Shown here one piece after another: positions 32,472 to 40,392 of a stretch of DNA of 64,000 bases. How positions within the stretch are numbered: the first letter of the stretch is position 1; each line of letters opens with the position of its first letter. The DNA comes from Thiocapsa sp. UBA6158 (GTDB lineage: Bacteria > Pseudomonadota > Gammaproteobacteria > Chromatiales > Chromatiaceae), in contig NZ_DIUM01000070.1 of the NCBI RefSeq assembly GCF_002423035.1, positions 52,615 to 116,614 of the forward strand, read 5' to 3'. The notes beneath the pieces were generated by a model, which saw only the letters and a list, made by a program, of their open reading frames with translations, made no database searches and was not told where the DNA came from. The position numbers and the translations under genes are program-made.

Positions 32472-35324
32472 TTAACTTTCATGGAGAGCGGGGGAGGCTT
32501 CGTGTTCAGGCGATCCGCTCGGAAGCAACTGCCCTAGAGGCATCCGCCACACACGATCGGGGGAGATGTTGGCCCGGTTATGCTTGTGCCCGATGTCGCG
32601 CCCCGAGCCCCGCTGCAGGAATCCGCGTTCGGCGAGCGCTTTCGCCAGCCGGTGTTGCGAACGCGGCGCCCCTGCTCCCTGGTCTCTGGCGAGCTTGGCA
32701 ATCGCCGTATACGCGGCGGCTGGACTGAGCCAAAGCTGCGGGCCTAGGTCGTTGGCTTGGTCGACGAAGTAGCCGATCGGCTCCCCGAGTGCCTCGAATC
32801 GCTGCTCTACGCGCGGCTCCCCGTCTGGTCCCTCATTGCGGTGCATGTGAATGGTTGTTTTCCAGCCCAAGAGGTGTGATCGGGATACGGGCGGTTTCGA
32901 CGCCGGCACTTGTGCTGCGTCGATGACGTGGACGCGACCGAGAGAGAATGCCGCCCTGAGTAGTTCCATCGCGCGAACGGCATCCTCCGAGGTTTCCTGC
33001 AGGTCGGCTTGAACCCTCGCTTGGTCCAGCAAGGCGCTTTTGCACCGCGATTCGAGATCGGCGGCGCGCTCCCGAGACAGCGCCCCGATGTCGAGCGCGA
33101 AGCGAAAGAAGACTTCGATCGAGAGACGCATTCCCGCCAAGTTGGCCGGGATGCGCTCATGGTCCCGAAGCTCCGAGCCGACTTCGGCGCGAAGCTCTTC
33201 GTAGCGGATCGGCAGTTCGGCTTCGAGCTGCTCCGCACGGGAGGCGATCCACCGCAGATATCCGGACATCGCGGCGGCGTAGATTCCCGCTCTGGCGTGA
33301 CGCTGGCACTCGGTAAGGATGTCCAGCTCCATCGTCCCCGGGGTCAAGCTGAGAATCCACATTCGCGCCCGCAACGAACGCCCGGCCGGTAGGTCTTCAC
33401 CGGATGCCGAGACCATGCCTCTCGGGTAGTAGGTCCGACGCAAGCGGGTGTCGGCGGTCATGCGCCCCCGGCCGGCTTGGTTGGCGGCGCCACGAAAGAC
33501 GCGATCGGCCTTGATGCTCATGGCCTGTTGATCGCTCGCGGTCCCTTGAGGGTTGTAGTCGTCGATCTCGAACAAGGCATCCTTGATGCCGAACGCCTTT
33601 TTCATCATGGCGTTTTCGGTACTGGACCAGCTTTCGGGGAAGGACCGCGCATTCCAGCCCTGCCCATAGTGGGCCATCGCCAGGGCGGCGATCTCGGACT
33701 TGAAGGTCCCCGACCGGCCGTCTACGAAAACCCCGCAATCCTGCCGATACCATCCGCCGAGCGGCGGGCCGTAGATCCGCGCCAACTGGACGGCGCCCAC
33801 GCCGTCGTTAACGAGCCGCATCTGGAGCAGCGATTTCCGCACCGCGTCAACCAATGCCGGCGGTTCCGGTGGGTGCGGGAGGTGGTAGTTCATCAGGTTG
33901 TCTTCGAGCTCGACATCAATGTCGTCTCGGGCTCCATTCGCCGTGATCGCGCCTCCCGCGTGCAGGTAAACAAGCTCGCCGCCGATCTTCCTCCATCCCG
34001 TGTGGGTGTAGATTTGGCGTGTCACCATGTCTCGGCTGTAGGTCTGGATCGCCGCCCGCAGATGGTCACGGACGGATGACCCGGCCGTGACGACGTATTG
34101 ATGACCGAGCTTGTTCGTGACCCACGCCATCCCGCTGAACTGTGCGGTCAGGATCTCCACGTCCACCGTTGAGACGCCACCCGCGGAGGGCCGATAAACC
34201 TTGAGCTGCGTTCGATGCTCGGTCTCCACGCCGTCGTCATACAGGCGCTGCTCGGCGACCACGGCCGAAAAGTTGGCGAGCGGTATCCGCTTCTCGGTCG
34301 TCTCCCTGGATTCGCCGCGGCCTGTCGTGATGGTCCGCAACTGGTAGAAAACCCCTTTAGACCAGACGTAGGGGCCGATCTGTTCATCCTCCGGGACCTC
34401 TTCGGGCTCGGGCTCCGGCTCCGCTGCGGGTGGCGGTCGTTCCTCCGCGTGACGGGCGCGCGGGTTCGCCCATCCGCACTTTTGCGCCTCAGCGAAGACA
34501 GCGCGGTAATCCAGCTCCGAGCCCTGGAAGCTGCGCCACTTGGCGGCGGCTTGTGCCGCGTCGAACTTCTCGGATGTCGCGCTCCAAGCGAGCCACAAGC
34601 CCCGGCCGATGTTGCCGTAAGCCGAGAGCGCGAGCCCCATCCGAACCCACGTTTCATAGGGGTCGGCGTCGATGGTAAAGAGGGCTTCGCGTAGCTCGGA
34701 GATTTGGCGCGGCTCAAGGGCATGCCGAGGTGTTGCTGTGGGCTCCGCTTCGCGACCCGATTCATGGCCGCGATGCAAAGGCGTCAGGGTGTCGCGAACA
34801 AAAGGGGCAAGGTCCTCAAGGTCGCCCCCGAGGGCCTCGCCGGTAACGGTGAAGTAGCGACCCCTGCAATACGCCTCGATCCCGGTCTTGTTTGAGCCCA
34901 AGCCCTCGAACGCGGAACCGTGGCCGATCGCGTGCACTCCCTTACCGGACGGCGACCGCTCCACGTAGCCCGGTAGGATGTCGATCAAAGCTGCAAGCTC
35001 GGACCGCTCCGCCGTGTTGTCTAGGTCGATCCCTTGCCAGACGAGTCCGTCATCATCCGGACCGAGCGCAAATCCGAGCCCAGCGTATCCGCCACGCGCG
35101 ACGGCGTGGACGGCTTCGTCCATCGTCACCAGGCAAGCCAGATCCTCCGGACTGTCGAGCTTTCCGGATCGCTTCTTACCGTTGGCGTAGTACGGGACCT
35201 TTCGCGGCTTCGGTTTGGCCGGTATCAGCTTCCACACCAGCCAGCGCCGCGCGGCCTGCATGGTGGTGGGAATCTCAAGCTGGAGTGTTTCCAGGGGTGG
35301 CGGTGTCGGGGCGTCGTCACGCAT
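32472..35324 (-). CDS. Primase/helicase (PrimPol + PriCT + DUF927-type)
   Basis: Product of 950 aa. The N-terminal part (about 20-190) resembles bifunctional primase-polymerases of the NrS-1 type: RRWLVWKLIPAKPKPRKVPY, GYAGLGFALG, GIDLD with D100 and D102, and ERSPSGKGVHAIGHG. A PriCT-like helical domain follows at 205-290 (LREALFTIDADPYETWVRMG, SELDYRAVFAEAQKCGW). From about 315 the DUF927-type helicase domain runs with Walker A GRSGTFKS (536-543) and Walker B LFEIDDY (584-590), and arginines in RRTYYPRGMVSASGE. The C-terminal 250 residues seem winged-helix-like (YTAIAKLARDQGAGAPRSQH). It probably initiates replication of the excised element at the iterons, as P4 alpha does. Confidence 0.85.
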   Translation of the reverse strand: MRDDAPTPPPLETLQLEIPTTMQAARRWLVWKLIPAKPKPRKVPYYANGKKRSGKLDSPEDLACLVTMDEAVHAVARGGYAGLGFALGPDDDGLVWQGIDLDNTAERSELAALIDILPGYVERSPSGKGVHAIGHGSAFEGLGSNKTGIEAYCRGRYFTVTGEALGGDLEDLAPFVRDTLTPLHRGHESGREAEPTATPRHALEPRQISELREALFTIDADPYETWVRMGLALSAYGNIGRGLWLAWSATSEKFDAAQAAAKWRSFQGSELDYRAVFAEAQKCGWANPRARHAEERPPPAAEPEPEPEEVPEDEQIGPYVWSKGVFYQLRTITTGRGESRETTEKRIPLANFSAVVAEQRLYDDGVETEHRTQLKVYRPSAGGVSTVDVEILTAQFSGMAWVTNKLGHQYVVTAGSSVRDHLRAAIQTYSRDMVTRQIYTHTGWRKIGGELVYLHAGGAITANGARDDIDVELEDNLMNYHLPHPPEPPALVDAVRKSLLQMRLVNDGVGAVQLARIYGPPLGGWYRQDCGVFVDGRSGTFKSEIAALAMAHYGQGWNARSFPESWSSTENAMMKKAFGIKDALFEIDDYNPQGTASDQQAMSIKADRVFRGAANQAGRGRMTADTRLRRTYYPRGMVSASGEDLPAGRSLRARMWILSLTPGTMELDILTECQRHARAGIYAAAMSGYLRWIASRAEQLEAELPIRYEELRAEVGSELRDHERIPANLAGMRLSIEVFFRFALDIGALSRERAADLESRCKSALLDQARVQADLQETSEDAVRAMELLRAAFSLGRVHVIDAAQVPASKPPVSRSHLLGWKTTIHMHRNEGPDGEPRVEQRFEALGEPIGYFVDQANDLGPQLWLSPAAAYTAIAKLARDQGAGAPRSQHRLAKALAERGFLQRGSGRDIGHKHNRANISPDRVWRMPLGQLLPSGSPEHEASPALHES

Positions 35325-35535
35325 GGGTGAAGAACTCCCGCGTCACCGTAACGCTGTACCGGGCTCGCCGGCCGTCGCGCAGACGCACCGTAACGCCAGA
35401 CACGGCGACGGTCTCGGGGAGAACGCCGGTCGTCTCGGCGTATTTCATGAGGGCATTCTGCAGCCCGGATCCGAGCGATTGCCTCAGCGGCGCGTGTCGG
35501 TTCCGGGGCGGTTTTGGCAAGGTTGGGGTGGGCAT
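35317..35535 (-). CDS. Small element protein, 72 aa, upstream of primase
   Basis: Starts at ATG 35535; the stop overlaps the primase start by 8 bp, so translation is coupled. The product RHAPLRQSLGSGLQNALMKY is followed by VAVSGVTVRLRDGRRARYSV and TVTREFFTHA; two beta strands after a helix. Possibly a DNA-binding accessory of the primase or a copy-control protein. Not recognised. Confidence 0.6.
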   Translation of the reverse strand: MPTPTLPKPPRNRHAPLRQSLGSGLQNALMKYAETTGVLPETVAVSGVTVRLRDGRRARYSVTVTREFFTHA

Positions 35536-35803
35536 GTGATCGGCCTCCAAGCATGTGGACGGCCAACCGCGCAAAGACGGGAGCAGACACGACAGATGCA
35601 CCGCGGGCGCGGTATCATCATCATGCCGGTGCACCTTTGGCTTTGATCGGTCGGTGCTTAAACGTCGCGGTCGGACTTGCAGGTCCTCCGCGAACGGCTC
35701 ACAACATAATTGATCGAGGCGATAACATCCAGACCGACCGGGGCGCAATCCCGGCCGGTCTTTCTGTTTCCGCTCCATCGGTCGCTCGTCTTGGCGCGCC
35801 GGC
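35536..35803. other. Leader region, possible plus-strand small RNA
   Basis: A gene-free gap on the side of the primase operon promoter. On the plus strand, opposite to all element genes, it ends in a good terminator (35732-35770). The 8 bases CGGTCGGT at 35648-35655 can pair with the left terminator arm (35733-35740), giving two exclusive structures. A weak promoter-like ACGACA with TATCAT 18 bases later sits at 35591-35618. A small regulatory RNA is possible. Confidence 0.4.
35732..35770 (+). terminator. Plus-strand rho-independent terminator in the element
   Basis: Arms 35732-35742 and 35750-35760 pair over 11 positions with one mismatch around a 7-base loop and are followed by TTTCTGTTTC. 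On the minus strand there is no T-tract after the hairpin, so the signal is oriented against the genes. Confidence 0.7.
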
Positions 35804-36310
35804 TCATAGCTGGCCACCTTCCCTGATCCGCTCGAGCGCATCCCGAACAAGCTCTTCCGCCAGGTCGTTCGCGGCGGATCCGCGCGCGCTGGCCATGGCT
35901 CGAAGGGCGTCCGCCTCGCTGGGCTTCATCCACACACTCAGCTCTACAACGCCTTCAGGATCCGCTACAGCTTCCGGCGGAACCGCCGGAACCGTTTCTT
36001 TTTTGCCACCCAACTCGACAACGCCATCGGGCTCGGTCGCGGGGGCAGGTGCGTTTTGCAGATCCTCCGCTTTCTGCGCTTCGTCGCGGATGATCTCCAG
36101 GACCTTCGTGGCGAGCCCGGGACCGCACAGAGAGCCGCTCGCCCCGGGACGAGGGATATATTCGCCGCTGGCTACAAGTTCCGCGCGATGCTTCCGAATG
36201 AACCACTCGAACGACGAGTAGCTCTTGAAGATCGAGCCGCCTTTCTCGGCGACCCATTGGCGCATCGTTCGCCAATCTGACAAATCGACGTGAACGGGTT
36301 GGGATTGCAT
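35804..36310 (-). CDS. Element protein of unknown function, 168 aa
   Basis: GGAGG 7 bp before the ATG at 36310 decides the start. The N-terminal block (KSYSSFEWFIRKHRAELVAS, GEYIPRPGASGSLCGPGLAT) is a winged-helix-like motif met in proteins next to integrases of integrative elements, where a DNA-binding directionality factor or repressor would be expected. The C-terminal segment (VELSVWMKPSEADALRAMAS, NDLAEELVRDALERIREG) looks like a ribbon-helix-helix DNA-binding domain. The middle is low-complexity (APAPATEPDG). Putative regulator. Confidence 0.6.
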   Translation of the reverse strand: MQSQPVHVDLSDWRTMRQWVAEKGGSIFKSYSSFEWFIRKHRAELVASGEYIPRPGASGSLCGPGLATKVLEIIRDEAQKAEDLQNAPAPATEPDGVVELGGKKETVPAVPPEAVADPEGVVELSVWMKPSEADALRAMASARGSAANDLAEELVRDALERIREGGQL

Positions 36311-36465
36311 GAACTGGCCTCCGAAAGTTCGCCACCACGGCGTGTTTCAGCAGGCTAAGTTGTTTTTCATACTGTTCAAGCTGCTTTTGCTGAAACCGAC
36401 CCGAAGCGTCGTGGAACCCCTCACTTCGTCGGTCGGTTTCTTGTCGGGCGGGTGTTGCGATGTCT

Positions 36466-37347
36466 CTAGCCGAACACGCGATCCACCACGTCGAGCTTGT
36501 CGGATGCGTTGGCGTGCATGTAGCGCGCGCTCGCGCTCAAGGTGCGGTGTCCCATGACGGCCATGATGGCGGCCTGATTGACCCCGGAGGTTGCCATCGC
36601 ATGCCCGCAGCCGTGGCGCAGTTGATGGAAGTTGCGACCCGGCAGACCCGCCTCGGTGCAGACGCGAATCCAGAGACGGCGGAACCCGAACGGGCGCCCC
36701 TCGCTACCCTCGAAGACCAGGGCATCCGGTTGCTTCCCCGGCAGCAGGCGCAGTGCATCGGCCGCACGCGCGGAGAGTGCGGAGACCTGGGGCCGGCCGT
36801 TCTTGGTCTTCAGTACGGTGATGGTGCGGCGCTCAAGGTCCACGTCGCCCCATCGAAGGGTCATGAGATTGCCGACGCGCAACCCGGTGTGAAAGGCAAC
36901 CAGGACCAGGGCAGACAGCTTGCCCCATCGGGTGTCGAGTAGACGGGTGACGGCAAGGATACGCTCGACCTCCTCCGCGCGAAGGTATCGGTTCGGGTCG
37001 GCGGGCTCGGGGGATTTCTCCACGCCGCGCGTCGGGGGCACATGGGCACGGGGCAGCAGACGCAGGCGTCGAGCGTATTTGAAGACGGAGGCGAGTTGCG
37101 AGACGTAGCGGTTATAGGTGGCGCCGGACATGGGCGCGCCGGCCGGCTCGGTGGCTTGACCGCGGCGGGGCACCAGGCGCCCGCGTTCGGCGAGCCGAAC
37201 AAGCGCAAGGTCCACGTCGTCGGCGGTGATCTCGGCGAGATCCCGAGAGCCGAGCGACTCATCCCAAAACGCGAGACGGGCCAGGGTTCCCCGGTCGAAT
37301 TCGCGCGACGCGACGAACGCGTCAATGGTCACGGAAAGTGTAGGCAT
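36466..37347 (-). CDS. Tyrosine recombinase (integrase) of the element
   Basis: Product of 293 aa. The N-terminal SAM-like core-binding domain (1-110, TYNRYVSQLASVFKYARRLR) precedes the catalytic domain. The active-site set is complete: R157 in FHTGLRVGNLMTLRW, K182 region in VLKTKNGRP, H241-R244-H245 in NFHQLRHGCGHAMA, H267 in MGHRTL and nucleophile Y276 in SARYMHA. It is 92 bp from the att repeat at the intact tRNA-Gly, the normal place for an integrase using a tRNA 3' end. Shorter than lambda Int (no arm-binding domain is obvious). Confidence 0.95.
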   Translation of the reverse strand: MPTLSVTIDAFVASREFDRGTLARLAFWDESLGSRDLAEITADDVDLALVRLAERGRLVPRRGQATEPAGAPMSGATYNRYVSQLASVFKYARRLRLLPRAHVPPTRGVEKSPEPADPNRYLRAEEVERILAVTRLLDTRWGKLSALVLVAFHTGLRVGNLMTLRWGDVDLERRTITVLKTKNGRPQVSALSARAADALRLLPGKQPDALVFEGSEGRPFGFRRLWIRVCTEAGLPGRNFHQLRHGCGHAMATSGVNQAAIMAVMGHRTLSASARYMHANASDKLDVVDRVFG

Positions 37348-37439
37348 AAAACTTGCTCCGAGTGCAAAACGATCAGAACCGTGAACTGATCGCCGTGGCG
37401 GCGCACTTTCGGAAGCAATTTCAAGCGCTTAGGGTTGAA

Positions 37440-37487
37440 TTGGAGCGGGAAACGAGATTCGAACTCGCGACCCCAACCTTGGCAAGG
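37440..37487. repeat. tRNA-proximal att site
   Basis: Identical 48 bases to 25657-25704. It covers the 3' half of the intact tRNA-Gly, so integration leaves the tRNA gene whole. Confidence 0.95.
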
Positions 37488-37515
37488 TTGTGCTCTACCA
37501 CTGAGCTATTCCCGC
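37441..37515 (-). tRNA. tRNA-Gly(GCC)
   Basis: The 75-base minus-strand sequence starts GCGGGAATAGCTCAGTGG, has acceptor stem 5' GCGGGAA pairing with 3' TTCCCGC, the T-arm GCGAGTTCGAATCTCG and encoded CCA. The anticodon stem CCTTG/CAAGG holds GCC. It follows uvrC and pgsA as glyW does in enteric bacteria. Attachment site of the element. Confidence 0.97.
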
Positions 37516-37528
37516 TTTGGAGCCGTGC

Positions 37529-37556
37529 ATTTTAAGGCCTTTTGCGATGCTGTCAA
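37529..37556 (-). promoter_or_regulatory. Promoter of tRNA-Gly
   Basis: On the minus strand a perfect -35 TTGACA (37551-37556) and a -10 TAAAAT (37529-37534) are 16 bases apart; transcription would start close to the tRNA 5' end at 37515. Confidence 0.8.
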
Positions 37557-37644
37557 CCCCTGGATTGCATCCGATCTCGCGGCTCGCAGGGGCGGTGTGG
37601 ACAAGGCTCCGCTGACGGCTTCGCGCCATCGCTCGGAGCCGGGC

Positions 37645-38220
37645 TCAACCACGCCCCTCGATATCGACCTGACCGGACAGGCTCGGCCAAGCGGCGTGCA
37701 GATAGAGCACCATCGACCAGAGTGTCAGGACGGCAGCGACGTACAGAAGAACGACACCCAACCCGTAGACCCAGGGTCCGAAGACTGTATCGTGCAGGAT
37801 CATGAGCACGATCGAGATCATCTGGGCCGTGGTCTTGATCTTGCCGGTCATGGAGACCGCGACCTTGGCGCGCGCACCGATCTCGGCCATCCACTCGCGC
37901 AGCGCAGAGACCGTGATCTCGCGTCCGATGATGACCATCGCCGGGAGCGCCAAGAACGTGCGAGGGTCGTACTGAACGAGCAGGACGAGCGCGACCGCAA
38001 CCATCAGCTTGTCGGCGACCGGATCGAGGAAGGCGCCGAGCGGCGAGGTCTGCTCCCAGAGACGCGCAAGATAGCCGTCAAGCCAATCCGTCAGGGCGGC
38101 CGCACCGAAGACCGCGGCGGCGACGTAGGGCGCCCAGGGTGCGCCCATGTAAAAGACGACGACAAACACCGGAATCAAGACAATCCGGAGCATCGTCAGA
38201 ATGTTGGGGATATTCCACAT
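37645..38220 (-). CDS. pgsA: CDP-diacylglycerol-glycerol-3-phosphate phosphatidyltransferase
   Basis: Product of 191 aa. The CDP-alcohol phosphatidyltransferase signature is AALTDWLDGYLARLWEQTSP with GAFLDPVADKLMVAVAL (D-G-x2-A-R-x8-G-x3-D-x3-D pattern). Four to six membrane helices are visible, and the start NIPNILTMLRIVLIP is typical of PgsA. It makes phosphatidylglycerol phosphate, first step to phosphatidylglycerol and cardiolipin, in the inner membrane. The start lies 3 bp after the uvrC stop. Confidence 0.96.
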   Translation of the reverse strand: MWNIPNILTMLRIVLIPVFVVVFYMGAPWAPYVAAAVFGAAALTDWLDGYLARLWEQTSPLGAFLDPVADKLMVAVALVLLVQYDPRTFLALPAMVIIGREITVSALREWMAEIGARAKVAVSMTGKIKTTAQMISIVLMILHDTVFGPWVYGLGVVLLYVAAVLTLWSMVLYLHAAWPSLSGQVDIEGRG

Positions 38221-38223
38221 ACG

Positions 38224-40077
38224 TCAGGGCCCAGTGGCCTCCTCGTGAAAGGCATCGTAGATCTGTTGGGCCAACTGCCGGCCGATGCCGTCGACGCAGG
38301 CAATGTCCTCGACCCCTGCGTGGGCCAGGCCACGGATGCCGCCGAACTGCTTCAAGAGACGTTGGCGGCGCCGCGGTCCGATCCCGGCGAGCCCTTCCAG
38401 CGTGGAGGTGGTGCGTGCCTTGGCACGACGCTGGCGATGACCGGTGATCGCGAAGCGATGGGCCTCGTCGCGGATCTGCTCGATCAGATGCATGGCGGGG
38501 GAGTCGCTTGCCAGTATAAGCGGCGACTCGACGCCCAACAACCAAAGCAGCTCGGTGCCCGGACGCCGATCAGGCCCCTTCGAAATACCCACCACCTGCA
38601 GGGCGGCGATACCGAGCTCTTGGAGCGCATCGCCGACCGCGCGGATCTGTCCCCGTCCGCCGTCGATGAAGAGGATATCGGGGATCGGATACTCGCCCTG
38701 CATCACTCGGGTGTAGCGCCGGGTCAGGGCCTGATGCAGGGCCGCGTAGTCGTCGCCGGGGGTGATGCCCTCGATGTTGAAGCGGCGGTAATCCGACTTG
38801 CGCGGCCCCTCGCCGTCGAAGACCACACAGGAGGCGACGGTGCGCTCGCCTTGGGTGTGGCTGATGTCGAAGCACTCCATACGCTGCGGCCGCTCGGGGA
38901 GCTCCAGGGCATCGCGCAGCGCCTCGATACGGCGTCCGTAGCCGGCCTGGCTGCCGAGCCTGGACTTGAGCGCGACCTCGGCATTGCCGCGGGCCATCTC
39001 GAGCCAGCGCGCACGCTCGGCGCGCACCCGCCATTTGATGTGCACACGCCGCTCGGCGCGTTGCGAAAGCGCCGTCTCCAAGAGCACACGCTCCTCCGGC
39101 TCGACGCTGACGACCAGCTCGGGCGGGATCTGCTTGTCGGCGTAGAATTGGGCGAGAAAGCCGGCCAGAAGGGTCGCGTCGTCGGTGTCCTCCGGCGTCC
39201 TCGGAAAGAATGCCTTGTTGCCGAGGTTGCGCCCGGCGCGGACGAAGAAGACCTGCACGCAGCTCGTCCCGCCCTCCTGCGCGCAGGCGATGATGTCCAG
39301 GTCGCCGCCCTCCCCGCTCACGTATTGGCGTTGCTGGATCCGGCTCAGGGTCGCGATCTGATCACGCAGCACGGCGGCGCGTTCGAACTCGAGCGCGGCG
39401 GCGGCCTGCTCCATGCCGCGACCCAGATCCGCGATCACCTCTTCGGCGCGCCCGTCGAGGAACTGGATGGTGTGGGCGACATCCTCGGCATAAGCCTCGC
39501 GGCTGACGAGTCCGACACAGGGGCCGCTGCAGCGCTTGATCTGATACTGCAGACAGGGTCGCGAGCGGTTGTTGAAGAAGCTGTCTTCGCACTGACGCAC
39601 CGGGAAGAGCTTCTGCAGCAACTGAAGGGTCTCGCGCACCGCCCAGGCGCTTGGATAGGGGCCGAAGAGGCGCCCTTTGGATTTGCGCGGACCCCGATAG
39701 AAGGCGAGTCTCGGGAACGCGTCCTGGGTGCTGAGATAGATGAAGGGATAGCTCTTGTCGTCGCGCAGCAGGACATTGAAGCGCGGACGCAGTGACTTGA
39801 TGAGGTTGCTCTCGAGCAGCAACGCCTCGCCCTCGGTGCGAGTCACCGTCACCTCGATGTCGGCGATCTGGCTCACCATCACCTGAAGACGACGTGTCAG
39901 GGCCCGGCTGAAATAGCTCGACACCCGGCGCTTGAGGTTCTTCGCCTTGCCGACATAGAGCACGGCGGCCTCGGCATCGAGCATGCGATAGACGCCGGGG
40001 CTTTGGGGGATGCGCTCGAGGAGGGCTCGCGCGGGCTGGCTGCACTCGGCATCCGGATCTGCAGGGGTGTCGTTCAT
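38224..40077 (-). CDS. uvrC: Excinuclease ABC subunit C
   Basis: Product of 617 aa from ATG 40077; the longer frame to 40119 has an unconserved front. The GIY-YIG nuclease domain (SPGVYRMLDAEAAVLYVGKA), the UVR motif (AAALEFERAAVLRDQI), the RNase H-like endonuclease domain (MECFDISHTQGERTVASCVVF, LFIDGGRGQIRA) and C-terminal helix-hairpin-helix motifs (LEGLAGIGPRRRQRLLKQF, DIACVDGIGRQLAQQIY) are all present. It makes the 3' and 5' incisions in nucleotide excision repair with UvrA and UvrB. Confidence 0.97.
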   Translation of the reverse strand: MNDTPADPDAECSQPARALLERIPQSPGVYRMLDAEAAVLYVGKAKNLKRRVSSYFSRALTRRLQVMVSQIADIEVTVTRTEGEALLLESNLIKSLRPRFNVLLRDDKSYPFIYLSTQDAFPRLAFYRGPRKSKGRLFGPYPSAWAVRETLQLLQKLFPVRQCEDSFFNNRSRPCLQYQIKRCSGPCVGLVSREAYAEDVAHTIQFLDGRAEEVIADLGRGMEQAAAALEFERAAVLRDQIATLSRIQQRQYVSGEGGDLDIIACAQEGGTSCVQVFFVRAGRNLGNKAFFPRTPEDTDDATLLAGFLAQFYADKQIPPELVVSVEPEERVLLETALSQRAERRVHIKWRVRAERARWLEMARGNAEVALKSRLGSQAGYGRRIEALRDALELPERPQRMECFDISHTQGERTVASCVVFDGEGPRKSDYRRFNIEGITPGDDYAALHQALTRRYTRVMQGEYPIPDILFIDGGRGQIRAVGDALQELGIAALQVVGISKGPDRRPGTELLWLLGVESPLILASDSPAMHLIEQIRDEAHRFAITGHRQRRAKARTTSTLEGLAGIGPRRRQRLLKQFGGIRGLAHAGVEDIACVDGIGRQLAQQIYDAFHEEATGP

Positions 40078-40189
40078 GTGCGGATTAGAGCGCAAACGAC
40101 CGATGCCGATCCAGACCAAACCTCAATGCAACACGAGGCGCTGTCATGCCGAACCGATCTTTCGCTTCGCCCCGGACCGCCCTCTCCTT

Positions 40190-40203
40190 TTGATCCACGT
40201 CAA
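40190..40203. promoter_or_regulatory. FNR/Dnr-type box upstream of nnrS
   Basis: TTGATCCACGTCAA matches the TTGAT-N4-ATCAA consensus with one change. It is 190 bp before the nnrS start and in the gap to divergent uvrC, so control by an FNR/Dnr/NnrR family regulator under low oxygen or nitric oxide is plausible. Confidence 0.6.
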
Positions 40204-40392
40204 GGCTGCATCCTTACGCCATCGCTAGGGTAAGTCGCTGCGACAGCGCACCCCGACCCCGCGAGGTCCGGCCACCTCAGCGCAAGACGACCTGCGCGAT
40301 CCGGCTCGACCGCCTCCGACACCAACTCCCGACGCTCGGGAGCCGGCCCTGCTCGGGCTCGCTCCCGACCACCGATAAGGACAAGCACACAG

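Larger units (their letters stand above)
25657..37487 (-). mobile_element. Integrated element in tRNA-Gly, P4-like plan, unclassified
   Basis: The element is bounded by a 48-bp direct repeat made of the tRNA-Gly 3' part, with a complete integrase just inside the tRNA-proximal end. All its genes run on the minus strand: integrase, a conserved-looking 168-aa protein, a 72-aa protein, a 950-aa primase/helicase, a Cys-rich protein, and two trains of small genes. An origin-like iteron block occurs next to the primase and again near the distal end. No phage structural, lysis, relaxase or known defence gene is recognised. Satellite of a helper phage, or replicating integrative element mobilised by another plasmid, are the two main hypotheses. 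Confidence 0.9.
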
